Positions 1 to 12,266 of a stretch of DNA of 64,000 nucleotides are shown in pieces. Below the pieces are notes generated by a model that saw only the letters and a list, made by a program, of their open reading frames with translations, was not told where the DNA came from and made no database searches. Numbering within the stretch: position 1 is the first letter of the stretch; the number at the start of each line of letters is the position of its first letter. The translations under genes were made by a program, and so were the position numbers. The DNA comes from Acephala macrosclerotiorum (Eukaryota; Ascomycota; Leotiomycetes; Helotiales; Mollisiaceae). The stretch covers positions 1 through 64,000 of the forward strand of contig MU119292.1 in the NCBI GenBank assembly GCA_014904845.1, given 5' to 3'.

Positions 1-82
<82 letters not shown>

Positions 83-2200
83 ATTCAAATTCGATATTAA
101 AAACACAAAAAACAAATCAATAAAAAATCGCAATATAATATAACGATTAAAACAATTACAATTATTTAATAAATAAATTAAATATTTTTAAATAATATAA
201 ACGCAATATACAAATTTCGATTTTATTATAATAATTTCAAAGTTTTTCAATTTAAAAAAATGTGAAAAAAAATTAATAAAAAATAAATAAATAAATAAAA
301 GTAATAAATATATAAAAAATATTAAATTACAATAATTTCAAAATAAATAAAATCGAATTAAAATTATTTTAAAACTTTAAAATTAAATCGTAATACGATT
401 ATAAATTAATTTTTATATTATAATTTAAATCTCTCGATTTCTATTGATTATAGTAAAAATTTGTTTTATAAAAAAATATATTTTAATTAAATATACAATT
501 TATCGTTTTCGTATTTAAATTATTTTTTAAATTAGTAATTTCAAATATATTTTCTTAAAATTACAATATTAAAATTCTTATAAAACTAATAAAATCACGT
601 TACGACCAATTATAAACGCGATACTAGTACTAAAATAATTAAATTGAAAAAAGTTTTTATATTTAAACGAGTAATTCTCAATTACTCGAAATTTTAAAGT
701 AATAAAAATATTATTATATAAACATTAAATAATAATAAAAATTTTATCGTTTAAATTTTTAATTATTTTTTTAAAAAGTATTTTAATAATTACAAAATCA
801 ATTATTTTAAATCTCGTGATTTAACGAGTATAATCTTAAATATTTTTACTTTTTTAAAAAGTTTTAAAAGCAATTAATAATATATTTTAATTTCATTTAA
901 ATATTAAATTTTTTATTAAAATCTTTAAAATTTATTCGATCGTTTTATTATTATTCTCAAATAATAATCAATTTATAAAAAATTTCAATAATTTGATTAA
1001 TTATAATTTTAAAATCGATTATTTTATTTTACAATTTGTAATTATTAAAATATTTATTCGAATTAATTTATAATAATTTAAAAATTTCTATTTTTTAACA
1101 AAAATTAAATCGTTCAAAAAAATCAAAATATTAAACCGTTTTTAATAAATATACTTTAAAAAAAAAATACAAATAAATTCAAAAATTAAAATACATATAA
1201 AATATATAATAATAAAAATAATAAATAAATATTATTCGAATAATATTTTTATATAAACTTTAGTATTTTATAATTCTTATAATCGTTTAATATAAGTAAA
1301 CAAAACTTTTTAAAATCATATAATACTATTTAAAATATAAAAATTTTTTATAATTATTTAAAAATAATATTATAAAAAGTTTATTTATTTTTAATTACAA
1401 TAAATTTTTAATTTTTATAAAAATGTAATTTTATAAAAAACTACTATTATTAAATTAATTTACTTTTAAATATAATTAATAAATATAATATTTTTTTAAT
1501 TACTAAAATACACTCGATAAATAAATTTTAAATTTTAAATTTTAATTGTTTTTTTTAAATAAAATATTTCTTAATACTTTTTATTACTAGTTTATTCTTT
1601 TTTTTAACTTTCTATAATTTTTATTTCGTTTATATTTTAACGATTTTTCGATTTAATAGTTTTAATAATCGAAATTTCTAGTTTTTAAAACTAATTTTTA
1701 AAAATATCGAAAATAGCGTTATTAATACGTATAAAATCGATTTTAAATTGCTTTTTAATTTTAAAAATAAAATTCCGACGAAAAAAATCGATTATTTAAC
1801 GTTTTTCAAGTAATACTACATTATATCTAGTAATTAAAATTCGTTCGATAAAAACTCGAATTTGTTTATAAATTGAATTCTATTTAAAGCGTTTTTAAAC
1901 AATTATTCAATTCGTAAAACGTTGTTTTTAAACTGAGAAAAGCTTTTAATAATATATATAAATTTCTAATCGAGAAAAACGATCTAATTTCTTGTTTTGA
2001 AATGTGACTCGTAGTATACTCTACTCGAGATTAGCTTTACATTCGAACTTGCTATTAGCTATATCTTTAAGCGCGTACTAAATATCGTTTTTAGTATATA
2101 AAAATTTTATAATTACTTTTAACTGATTACAAAATTTAAAAAAGTTTCATTAAAGAATAATTAAAATATTTAATTCTAAAGTAGAAATGTAAAAGTAGCG
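1..2200. repeat. AT-rich, gene-free, RIP-like block
   Basis: The block opens with 80 consecutive A and continues as almost pure A/T with no coding frame of useful length. The few remaining C and G bases sit largely in CpG (TCG, ACG, CGA are common), while CpA and TpG are visibly scarce. That is the signature expected after repeat-induced point mutation, which converts CpA to TpA. The original repeat cannot be identified. The poly-A start may be a contig edge or a retroelement tail. GC content returns to normal after about 2200. Confidence 0.75.
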
Positions 2201-3106
2201 ATGTACTAAGCGAGGCGGCCGATTTAGAGGGTGGCCGATTAATAAAGGGTTTGATTTACACTCCGACTGTACTGCTATTGCGTTTCCATGTTATGCGTTT
2301 GTATTCCTAAAGCACGCAAAGGCAGTAAAGCTGATTCCATTCGAGGTTTCGATGAACAGGGATTGAGAGCATCGAAATGACTCAGCGAGGTCAACAGGCA
2401 GTCATCGGGGAATATCAAAAGAAGATCACAGCCTTCGTGGAGCAACATAAGGGCAAATTTACGGGCGAGAAGATACCGGAAGTTGTTGTGGAGGGACGTA
2501 TGGGTCTTTATTGGGCCGGCATCACCGACAACTGGCGATCAGGGGAGAGCATCAGAATGCTGGGGTGGGCGTATTGACTCGGAGGATGGAAAGGCTCCTA
2601 AGGTTTTGGTTGTTAGAGAATTAGGGGACTAAAGGAATTCTGGCTCTTGGGTCAGGAAAGGATCGCTGTTGGAGGGAGGGAGAATAAGTACTTCCAAGAC
2701 GAAAGCGTGAGTGTATTTTGTTTGTATATTTTTGATTCTAGTGTTTTAAGAACTCAGCCCCCGTTGAGGCGTGTCGAAAGCGTATATCATAGTTAGTGGA
2801 GTCTTCCATCAAAGCTATGAAACAAATAACAGCAGGAACTACTACAGAGGCGCTGTTGATCTTCTGAATGTGTTCTAATCTTGCCTAGAGTGACACGGGT
2901 AGATGATGTGTGCATGGTTTGTGCTGAATCCTTCACATGCTAGATGCAGTATCCCGCCCTGAATCGCATATTTATTCACACCTAGAGGTCACCTATATAT
3001 ATCTAATATCACTTCCCATTTCAATTGACTTACCTTTAAACTCACGAAATACACTTACAACTCTTCACATCCAAGAAGCACACGCCTACCATCAAGAAGA
3101 TTCCGG
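2201..3106. other. Intergenic stretch with one small uncertain ORF
   Basis: Normal-GC sequence leading up to the hypothetical gene at 3125. A 66-codon plus-strand frame at 2377-2577 has balanced amino-acid use, but I recognise no family in it, and it may be a fragment left at the edge of the AT block. Nothing else can be supported. Confidence 0.3.
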
Positions 3107-3124
3107 ATGCTCTGCTCAAGCAAA

Positions 3125-4093
3125 ATGGTAGGCAAGAAAGATAATAAGAAAGAGAAACACCCTCGCAACTCTAGCTCAAAGCCTGCAACCAGAGAGGAAT
3201 CCCGAAAGGCAGAATCTACAACCTCGCCATCTCAAGATCAGTCGGAGACTTCGAGGCCATCAAGCACGACACAGTCGTCTGCAAGCGCTGTACTTCCAGG
3301 ACTTCTTTGCCTTTCTAAGCGTGATAATCCATCGGCATCTTCGTCAAAGCAAGACAGCAAAGCTGGAGCCAAGAAGGCTCCCCGGATGCCTTCCGTCGCT
3401 GAGTCTTCGTCGAGGAAAGAGCCTCCTAGAATTGCCAGCGTATACCCTACCGAGAAGTACAAGTCAACGTCGGACAACAAGAAGGTCTCAACTACGGCAG
3501 GCTCTACTAGACCCACAACCACGCAGCCTTCATCGTCTTCTATGAGATCGAGGGCTCCATCATTCGCGAGGTCCATATTCAAGACCACAGATGACCAGAA
3601 AATGGCATCAAGGCAGACCAAGATCGAGTCTATGTCACCGCAAGAGCGTAAAGAGCAAGAAAAATGGGCACAAAGCCTCATAAAAGGGCTGTGCCCTGGG
3701 GGTGTGAGCTGGGATAGGGTTCAAGGTGGGTACAGATGCGCTGCAAAACAACACGCTGTCACCGACGAGTTGGTATCAGAAGGAAAAGGAGGAATGTTCT
3801 TCTTGGACATAGAAAACTTGTCAGGAAAGCTCTTTTCGTGGTCGAGACTTGACTGGCCAAACTACTTTGGACCTTATTATCGTGATCAGAAGAAGAAATG
3901 TTTTTGTGGTTGCGGTGAAGCCCTTTGGCGGTTGGGAGATGTGAAAGGCAAGCCGAAATATTTGCCAGAGGAGCATACTTGTTCCGGCACTCCTGTTCTA
4001 AAAGGGATGGTTTGTGTTAATAACGGAGAAAAGATTCCCAAAGAGAAGTTGGAGCGGCTTATGAAAGGTGGCGAAGCAGGCAACTACAGGTGA
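3125..4093 (+). CDS. Hypothetical protein: Ser-rich N-terminus, Cys-rich C-terminus
   Basis: Single-exon frame encoding 322 aa. I start at the second ATG (3125), whose CAAAATGG context is better than that of the in-frame ATG at 3107. Residues 1-170 are low-complexity, rich in Ser, Thr, Lys and Pro, and probably disordered. The last 150 residues look folded: a WDRVQGGYRCAA segment, an aromatic stretch (WSRLDWPNYFGPYY), then the Cys pairs of CFCGCG, followed by HTCSGTP and MVCVN. This recalls secreted or nuclear orphan proteins common in Pezizomycotina, but there is no N-terminal signal peptide and I recognise no named domain. The Cys spacing could bind metal; that is inference. No paralogue is seen in the window. 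An opposite-strand frame at 3238-3681 is a shadow. Confidence 0.65.
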   Translation: MVGKKDNKKEKHPRNSSSKPATREESRKAESTTSPSQDQSETSRPSSTTQSSASAVLPGLLCLSKRDNPSASSSKQDSKAGAKKAPRMPSVAESSSRKEPPRIASVYPTEKYKSTSDNKKVSTTAGSTRPTTTQPSSSSMRSRAPSFARSIFKTTDDQKMASRQTKIESMSPQERKEQEKWAQSLIKGLCPGGVSWDRVQGGYRCAAKQHAVTDELVSEGKGGMFFLDIENLSGKLFSWSRLDWPNYFGPYYRDQKKKCFCGCGEALWRLGDVKGKPKYLPEEHTCSGTPVLKGMVCVNNGEKIPKEKLERLMKGGEAGNYR

Positions 4094-4479
4094 GATGTAT
4101 GGATCTCGGGGTGCATTAGGAAGTAGGCTTACAGGTGGTTTAAGTCAGCACTCATGTAGGCAGACATGAAATAAACGAAGATGCGAGATGTTCAGGAAAT
4201 TCGGCGTCAACGTGCTTTAAAAAATGAAATATTGGAACTTCTCAACGCTTTTCCTATCAGGGCGCTGCCTCTGGTGATCTGAAACAGATATCTATCAAGC
4301 GTTTGTTGTGTTTCATGAATTAAATCTGGTGTGGAAAATTTGTATGCCAAGATTCGAATATCGCAGCCAACCAAATCGATAGGGCACTTCACCAGAACAA
4401 AGCCGCAGTGAGGCAAGTCGCACTCAAGTCCTATTTCCTCGGATTTAAAATAGTTTGACTTATTTGGTAGATACTAAAA

Positions 4480-4890
4480 GGTAGTCGTTTTTGAACCTGC
4501 TCGACCGTTTAATACTTGAACAAAAGTAAATCTCTTATTAATTTAAATAATATATTTAATAATTTTAATAAGCTAATTAATTAATTAAAATAATAAAATT
4601 TAATTAAATACGGAAATACTAATATTTTTATATATTTATTATATTAATTAATAATATAAATATATTAAAAATTATTATATTATAAAAAATAAAAAATAAA
4701 TATATAAATAATAATTAATTAATTTTATTTTTAAATATAAAAAAAGTCGATAAATATTATACTAAAGTAGGGCCCTCTAACTAAGGCTAATTATTTACGT
4801 AATAGTAAATTATAATATTTTAAAAACGTAAAAAAATTCGAGCAATTTTAAATAATCGTTTATAAGAATAATAATATTTATAATATATAA
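4480..4890. repeat. AT-rich island, RIP-like
   Basis: A short block of nearly pure A/T (TTAATTAATTAA-type runs) with isolated CpG, matching the composition of 1-2200. It interrupts normal-GC sequence between the two hypothetical genes. The rest of 4094-5066 holds no convincing gene. Confidence 0.6.
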
Positions 4891-5066
4891 ATTGCCTTCC
4901 AAGATTATTTCAACCATACTTGATCAAGTAAATTGTAAATGAGAAGTTCCTTTAATAGAACTAATTAGGCGCTAATAATATATTTGACCCAGACTCTTCA
5001 TTGTAGCTCGACTTCTTCCGTCCTAAATCCCACCGATTGTTACTTGCCATAGACTTCGTACTTATT

Positions 5067-5501
5067 CTAAGCATAAAAATCAATTCCTGCCGAAATAAAT
5101 TGGACATAATCATTCACGCCCTGCCCAGAAAACTGCACTCCCAGACTAATCGCCGTTCCCCACAACACTTGATGATTATTCGGTACCGCTTGTCTCACAA
5201 ACTGTAAACTTCCCGCCAAATCTAACCCATCGTATTCTGCAATCTTCGTCTCGCCATCATAGACATGAAAGTTGGTGATCTTGGCCGTCGAACCGGTCGA
5301 GAAGCGGATCATTGCCGATTCGGCTTTGAGACGAGTACCGTCGACAATGACGGGGGTGGGGATTACGAAGTGTACCCAGCCGAAGGTGCCCTCGTTGGAG
5401 GGACGCACTGTAGTGAAGAAGCCTTGACGCAATGCGGTCCACGAGCTAGATTCGAGTTCAATACCGAGACCATGGGTCCAGGATGCTTGTTTGATGGACA
5501 T
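5067..5501 (-). CDS. 144-aa protein, possibly DUF6623-like
   Basis: Complete single-exon frame of 144 aa, ATG at 5501. The sequence starts with MSIKQASWTHG, has a central WVHFVIPTPVIVDG block, then IRFSTGSTAKITNFHVYDGE and ends with short beta-rich segments (VQFISAGIDFYA). The combination of an early WTHG, a PTPV block and a HVYDG block reminds me of the small DUF6623-type beta proteins shared by bacteria and fungi; this is recollection, not a search. No signal peptide and no membrane segment. It stands alone between AT islands, so neighbours do not help with function. The patchy phylogeny of that family would make transfer worth testing. Confidence 0.6.
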   Translation of the reverse strand: MSIKQASWTHGLGIELESSSWTALRQGFFTTVRPSNEGTFGWVHFVIPTPVIVDGTRLKAESAMIRFSTGSTAKITNFHVYDGETKIAEYDGLDLAGSLQFVRQAVPNNHQVLWGTAISLGVQFSGQGVNDYVQFISAGIDFYA

Positions 5502-6690
5502 TATGTAGTGAAGGGACTAGGTCCCTTAGCTGAAGATAGAGTGATTTTGAAGAAAACTTTTTGGAAGATGTGATTGTGGGCTCCAATTCATGAATGAGAA
5601 TTGAGATAAATAATGAAATCCTTCGTCTGGCAGCAGTTTTGCCCTCGATATATACTTTTACTTGCCATAGACCGACCACTCGAGCAGCTAAAACCGCGCA
5701 TAGAGATTGCACATTTTGCATCAGCCCTAAACTTGGCATTTCCTTGGCATGCCGGTGAGCGGTATTCGTTACCGAGCTGAGAAAGTCAGGTCGGAAGATG
5801 TGGTCATGACTCAAAGGTCTGACTGGACAGAACCAAACACCATTAAGCCATGTTCAGACCCATTCCAGCAGATTGGAGAGTCGTGATCATCTCTCCTTTT
5901 TTCTTCTTTTTCTGGCTACCAATGTGTTGAAGGTGGCTAAGCCGAGTAGAAGTCAGCACGAGGTATTTGGAAAGCCACCCAGGCAATATGGTGACAATCA
6001 GCACACCGAAAGCATGACGCCTAACGCCAGAAAAATAGTGACCTGTGAGAAGCCGCGATGTGGCTACACAAAGCACCGGCTGCCCAATCCGCATGTTTCG
6101 GACGGCTCGTTTATTTCCCGTATTACGAGGTCCTGAAGCTATCGACGATTAGGTGGCTCAAAAGTATCCGCCTTCAGCCCTATAGGGATATTGAAAAAGA
6201 GACAGGATCGAGGAATTAACCAACTAGAGTTCGCTGTCCGGCACGCATTTTAATGCTTCAAGTAACAATAAAAGATATAATCAGACCATCAAAAAAAAAA
6301 AAGGCAAAATCACTGAATTAGCCATGTACTAATAGTAAAATATATATATGCTTCAGACGCTTGGGTAGTTTGTCAAGGATATCAGGCCGTATGCACCTGT
6401 CCAATGACACTTGAATGGCCGAACTGTGCAGAAAGACCTGTATCACGGTCCTTGGCTTTGACAAGAAGCTGTCCACAAACAGCTGACGAATTTCTGGTGC
6501 CACGTTCGTATGAAACGAAGGCCGATGAGAGTTCGCCCTATTGGCAAAAGAGGGGCTTGGCATCTGCAAAGAATCGCAATAGTCAACTCCAGTAATCATA
6601 GGCCACGCGCAATGTCATCCCTATTTTCATTGGTTAATGAAATTTTCGTGTCGAAATTCCGACCTAGGTTAATCGAATTTCAATTCGAGT
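5502..6690. other. No supportable gene
   Basis: Normal-composition sequence with only short frames on both strands, none with recognisable protein features. A run of 12 A is present at 6291-6302. Confidence 0.4.
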
Positions 6691-6699
6691 TTAATTTGA

Positions 6700-7000
6700 A
6701 ATCCTTATTTTTAAACTCGTATTAAATTAAATTAAATTATTATTTTTATTTTTATTTATATATTATTTTTATTTTTATTTTTATTATATATTATTATTAT
6801 TTTTAAAATATTTAATAAAATAAATAATATAATTTATAATTATAAGTTTTTATATAATATAAATTAAAAATAATTAAAAATTTAAATTTTTTTTAATTAA
6901 TATTAAAATAAATAGCGCGAGTAAATCTCGTAATAATATTCAAATTATTAAATTGAAAAAGAAAAGAAAAAAATTAATCGTCGTAGAAAGCTCTTAGGTA
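6700..7000. repeat. AT-rich island, RIP-like
   Basis: About 300 bp of A/T with repeated TTTTTATTTTTATTT and TATATTATT tracts. It is the third AT block in the first 7 kb and has the same CpG-sparing composition. It is probably a mutated repeat remnant. Confidence 0.55.
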
Positions 7001-10000
7001 TTATATCTATGCCTCGGACAAAAGATCAAGAACCCTACAATTAATTTGCACATACCGCTCTACATGGTGTAGTGAGCTCAATATGATTCTGGGTGAGTCT
7101 TGAACGGGCGCAGTTTGCTAACTCATGAAAGCCTCCTGCGCTAGGAGCCTCGATCCTGAGTACATTTCGAGATAATCAAACCGTTTGTGAGCGTTTCCTT
7201 AGTGATAGGAGGTACTTCCGGAAAAGCGGGGGTGTTATAACTAGCATCACCTCTTATCATGAAATTGATTCAGAACTCAAGGCGACTAGTCCTAACACTG
7301 GCCCGTAGAGTTTGCAGGAAACCCTAAGGTGCCTTCTGGGCAGCGACCTACTTCTCCCTCCAACTCCAAACCTGTTGGAGATTATTGACAAGTAAGAATT
7401 AGCCATTCACGGGGAGACCACTACTGCAACTGCGATCTCAACCCCAAATGCCCCGACACAAGATCGGCAAGTTGGGCCAGCATACCTCGGTGCGAATATT
7501 ATGAACGCGTATGTATATTTGCTTTGAGCAAGGAACACCACCAATGTTAGTCAACTGAAAAACTCCGATCCAAACTATACCCAAATCTCTTCAACTGTTC
7601 TGCTAGACCGACAGTCATTGGAGTCTAGTCCTGGTTAACACACCTATTTGCGATGGAAGAGAGCGTGAAACGATGTAGGCACCAAAACATCCTTCACAGG
7701 CTAGTATTTATGACTGTCAGGGATAACTGCGATCTCAAACGCGTTGAGATCATCCCATCCTATGCAATGCGATGTTGGACATCTCCCTCTCTACATCCAC
7801 AGACTATCGTTTTTCGAACTGATAGTGATGCCCCCGTGTCGCGGGCTCTTATTTTCCAGCAAAATAAAGGTACGCGTGGGGTTCTCCTCCAAGTATTCCG
7901 ATGAAACTAATACTAATGGGTGACGCAGACCTTTTTGAGTTTTCAGGAGGCAACTACGGGCTACAGAATAAACCACGAAGAGTGAGTTGACCCGTAAGGT
8001 AAGCACCCTCAATCACGAAGTCACTGAGGGAGAAACAGTGTCCGAGTCCTTGCCACATCCCAATCAAATCTACTGCGAGGTTCAAGGCGGCAAGGCCTTT
8101 GCGGCTTTAATTATGGGCGGCGCCCCCACCGACCGGCGATATCGTGGGCTTAACGACGGCAGCATCTCCAAAATCCACAAGCGAAACGAGAAGGGCGTCG
8201 CAGAATTCCTCTACCAGTAGTTTTGGTACTACTAGCCGCTGAGTGAGGAAGTCTTCTTCTCCTTCTCTGTTCTCAAGCAGGTCGTGACCCTCTGTATCAT
8301 CTCGAGCGTCTATAGCCGTAGGTGCACCATTGCTTCCAGGATTCGGTGGGATAGGCAATGCCTTGAGCGGGATCTATGCGCCTCCCACTCCTCCTTACGT
8401 TGTGCTCTTTGCTCATAGGTCTCCGACATTTTCAGCAAGGTTAAAAGAATAGATACAATCAAGCCGTTTGTGATCATAGATAGTACGCATTTGACTATCT
8501 CTAACTCATTGCATACACTGACAACTCCTCCAGTTACCCCGGAACTTGAGGTCGAAGAGGAGCTCAATGAGCACGAGCATAAACAAAATGCCTCTTATAG
8601 CTGGGTTCTTGAACGCAAGTCATCCTACTTACAAGCCAGAAGATCACTAAAAAACGAATCATCCTGCTCTATAAAATATTACAGCCGTAGGTCTGCACAA
8701 ACGAGATAAAGAGACGGAATTCGTGAAAAAGTTGAAGCATGTGATTCTCGAGTTTGAGACTCGACAAAGTACGTAACAAATGTCAGTAAGATCTGCATTA
8801 AACGGGTGCGCTAACGAAAGGCCACTAAGATATATTGCAATTTATGGCAAAGCTCAAGCAGGTGAAGGAGATAGCAACTTGGTGTCTGGCGAAGTTTGTT
8901 CAAGCAACGGGATGAGATGGGGGTGGGTTTTATCGGGTTGATAGTAAATGATGCTTCAAATCGCCACAGAAACTCTCAAATCCAATACAAGACTTTGTAA
9001 CAACGAGTTTTAGCTCATTATATCACCTACCACATTTGAATGAAGATCTTGCTCCGGTTTCAGTGAGCTTTGTCAGCAGCCAGTTACGGCCCCGAACAAC
9101 TTATCCCAAGGGCTGAAGCCCACATCAACTCCCCAAAGCTGTTCCCTACCATGGCACTGAGAAACCAAGGCTAATGTCCTCTGCAACAGCCTCCGCGTCC
9201 GTCCTGTTCTCCCAGAATAATTAAAATGTCTCTTGCTCGCCTTCTTCACACCATCCCAAGACGAGTCATCCGAAGCCAAGAAATGTGAACTCATCGTCTC
9301 AGGAGCTAGAACATCTCTTTTGTTCCAAACATAAATTTTCATCTCTGTTTCCTGAAGTCTGAAGGGTTGACAGCCTAGACTTCGGAAGAGTTTACATGGA
9401 GGGTATGTTCCTAAATGACGTGGGCTTCTCGGGAATTGGCACTGAAGATGCTTTCAGCCTGAGTATATTTCATATTGCCTTGCGAGTGGTTCATCAAGAG
9501 GTAAACGAGTCTGGCATGAGATTTCGAATTTGGTTGAGGAATACAATTGAGGAACACCGCCAAAGAACACGATCAAGTTGAACTTCAATATCTTAAGCTT
9601 GCAATGATCCTCTGCTCATTACTCTTCGTGGGTGTTGATTTGAGATATAGCAAGATTCAGAACCGCTGTGTAGCGGAAAAGTATTTGACAGGAGGTGAAA
9701 AATGACATCATAGCTCTCATACAAACAATAGAGATCTTTAAAAGGTATCGCTTAGTTCGTTTCGTTTTCACAGGGCCTTGTAGCGGAGCTGACGAAAGAA
9801 TGGTCAAACCCACTCCGATCATATCAGTCACGTGCACGCTTATGAGCGGAAGGGTGACTGGAAAAGATTGCCTGGTGACTTCTGAATAAGGAAAGATGTC
9901 TGTAGAGACCTCAATCACTTAACGGTGAGTGTTTCTTGGTTGACCCTTGCCTGACAGCATCAATGGAATTTGGCCAATGTCTGTCCTGTGATATCATATC

Positions 10001-10485
10001 CAGGAGCTCTTTTCCCAATGAGAAACATTCGGGAACCAGCGTTTCTCAGCCACCAACCCCTGATAGCACACACACTAGAGCTATAAAGGGTTAGCTCAAT
10101 GCATTCGGTTGGCCTGAGGGGGCTGAATCACAATTTCCATGGCTGGGTCTGTCAATGAAGAGAGAGCAGAAGTAGGTCCAATGAATTCTATGAAGCACTA
10201 GGAACCTAGAAATACTGGGATGTAAAGATACACCGAAAAGTTTTGCTCCGCCAGATGCTTGCTTGAAAAAGGGTGGTCGGAAAGTCCTGGTAAATCTGGG
10301 GTTCAAGCGCTGCAAAGGATAGCTTTGACTGACGAAAGGGCTCTTTCAAAGATGAATATGTGGTGCTTTCAAACGAGCCTGTCTCATTCTGTATCTTTTT
10401 CAACTGTATACTAAAGGTAGACTGCCCTCCACCGCTCAAGAATACAAGAAAATACCCCTCCTTATTACTGTAGCAACTGCTGAGC
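7001..10485. other. Gene-poor stretch, nothing recognised
   Basis: No frame here shows a domain, a plausible exon series or continuous codon quality. A minus-strand frame around 8310-8567 contains a charged segment (MSETYEQRAQRKEEWEAHR) that looks protein-like, but it breaks at once and I could not extend it. It may be a decayed gene or repeat fragment. Confidence 0.4.
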
Positions 10486-10487
10486 TA

Positions 10488-10602
10488 TCCCTTCGACCGG
10501 TAAGACATGGTCCACGCCAGGCATCACAGCTAAGTAATCGTGGTTGCCTAACGATTTTAGCTGTGATGCCTGGCGTGGACCATGTCTCACCGGTTGAAGG
10601 GA
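10488..10602. mobile_element. 115-bp fold-back (MITE-like) element
   Basis: Two arms of 46 bp (10488-10533 and 10557-10602) are reverse complements with only two mismatches, both A/G, at 10495 and 10502. The 23-nt centre itself contains a 6-bp inverted pair (AATCGT at 10536, ACGATT at 10551). TA dinucleotides flank both ends (10486-10487 and 10603-10604), as expected for a Tc1/mariner-type target duplication. The element has no coding capacity. It is either a non-autonomous transposon or a hairpin-forming remnant; its ends do not match those of the pogo element at 15707-17659. Confidence 0.7.
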
Positions 10603-11042
10603 TAATAACTCTTCCCCAGCGCGCCAGGCAGGTAAGGTCTCACTCCCACAGGCAAGGGTTATTTCTTTCTATGGCTTCGTTGGACCTCACGGGGGCTTCC
10701 TGTTCATCCACGAGGCTCTTTTGTAGGCTGCGTGTTTCCCCTCCTAAAGGGCCCCACGAGGACGTGCGGCGGGAGGAAGCTTGAATAGTATAAGCTTCGG
10801 TAAAGAGGTGCGAAAAAGCCGGAGCCCGGAAACCGAGCTTTTCGGTAAAATTACTCGGGGGAAACGCGCAGCTTACTCTTTTGGGGAGCCTGTTTGGAGT
10901 TGCACCTCTGCAACAGCCTTCATCTCCACCACGCCGTGTCCCTCCATATCCACCATGTCCCGCAAATCTACCTCCTAATCTTCCAACTCCGGAAGAAGCG
11001 ACTCGTACCCAAGCGCCGCACCCAGATGCAAAGCTCACCACT

Positions 11043-11480
11043 CGCTTCAGATGCCTTCTGATGAACTACCTTCAGGGGTGGCATCGACCAACCAGCAAAT
11101 TCTGAGGCAGAAATATCTTCAATGCCTGGAAACACGATGGCGAAACCATTCATCAAGGAACTTTGGACCTTTCCTCTCAACTCATCCACGACACCGGTCT
11201 CTCCTCACTCAAGGACTTCCACACCGTGGGGATTTGGATTAAGATGTGGAAGAAAGCTCTTCCACACGAAAATTGGGAATACCACATCATATCAAAAATC
11301 GAAGCTCTTGACTCCGACAGCGAACACATCTTATTGACAGAGCCAGGAGAGGAAGAGGCCACATAGGTCGGCATTCAACAGTGCGTGGTTACGGAGCCGA
11401 ATACCTACATCAATCATTGGGACTACATGAATTTTGAAGATGTGTTGAAGGCTTTGAGAGTCTCGAGCTTGATCATGTAC
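11043..11480 (+). pseudogene. Relic of unknown gene, copy A of a tandem pair
   Basis: The plus-strand frame reads RFRCLLMNYLQG, meets a TGA at 11103, then continues in the same frame as GRNIFNAWKHDGETIH up to 11366. A second block, HWDYMNFEDVLKALR, lies at about 11415-11460. Each block has a counterpart in the same order 1.2 kb downstream (copy B), so this was once protein-coding. I recognise no family. The frame is broken by the stop and by loss of continuity between blocks. Confidence 0.55.
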
Positions 11481-12266
11481 GGTGAGTTTGGAGAGTAGAG
11501 GACAAAAGAGGAGAGTTTGGAGATTAATAAGAGCGTGGGAAATTGGACTGGATTTTTGGGAAATGAGTCGATGCATGTTGGGAGGGAGAATTTTGAGCAG
11601 TTCGTTGATCATCTGCTTTAGAACGGGAGGTACGGGGTTCAATGGTGGTACAGATGGCATTCATGTAGTGGCTGCATAGGTGATGAAATAAGAACTCGAG
11701 TTGACCAAGATTAGAGAGTATGTTACGAATTTCAATCAGCTGGGTAACCTGTAGCACCAGGGACAACAAAATTTATGGACAACGGCAACAACAATTAGTA
11801 GGCATTTGCCCCCCTGTCTTTTAGTTCTTAGGCATGGGATGAAAAAATTTGTGCTTTTTGAAGTTGCTTGAGATTTTGAAACATTCTCGAAACAAAGTTA
11901 CATGACCAGAAAGAGCCTTGTCATCCTCCAGGTATAGCAAAGAGTAAATAAGTATGTGAAAGATGAAGGCATTCCCTTTTGAAAAGTCAGATTGAAAGCA
12001 ACCCTTTATCCCCTTACACCTGTGACTTTCGGAAGAAGTATAAGAACTGAAGACCCCATGAGAACCAGCACATAGATTTCAGTCAGAATTGCCTGATTCA
12101 CAATGTTGGTAATCATACCTTCGTATTCAGCTTCCAACCCGGCCCACGCACTCGAAACGCTCGCCCACAACGACTTCTCCAGCCCTCAAGACTACCTGCT
12201 CGTCCTCGAACCCCACCAAAAACCATCCGTCAATGAAAGCCCCACGGAGACCCATCTCTGTGCAGT

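Noticed and set aside
3238..3681. 147-codon minus-strand frame inside the hypothetical gene
   Set aside because: It mirrors the Ser-rich plus-strand gene, whose codon pattern and Kozak context are better.
10486..10604. Fold-back element as a transcription terminator
   Set aside because: The arms are far longer than terminator stems, the organism is eukaryotic, and no gene ends beside it.
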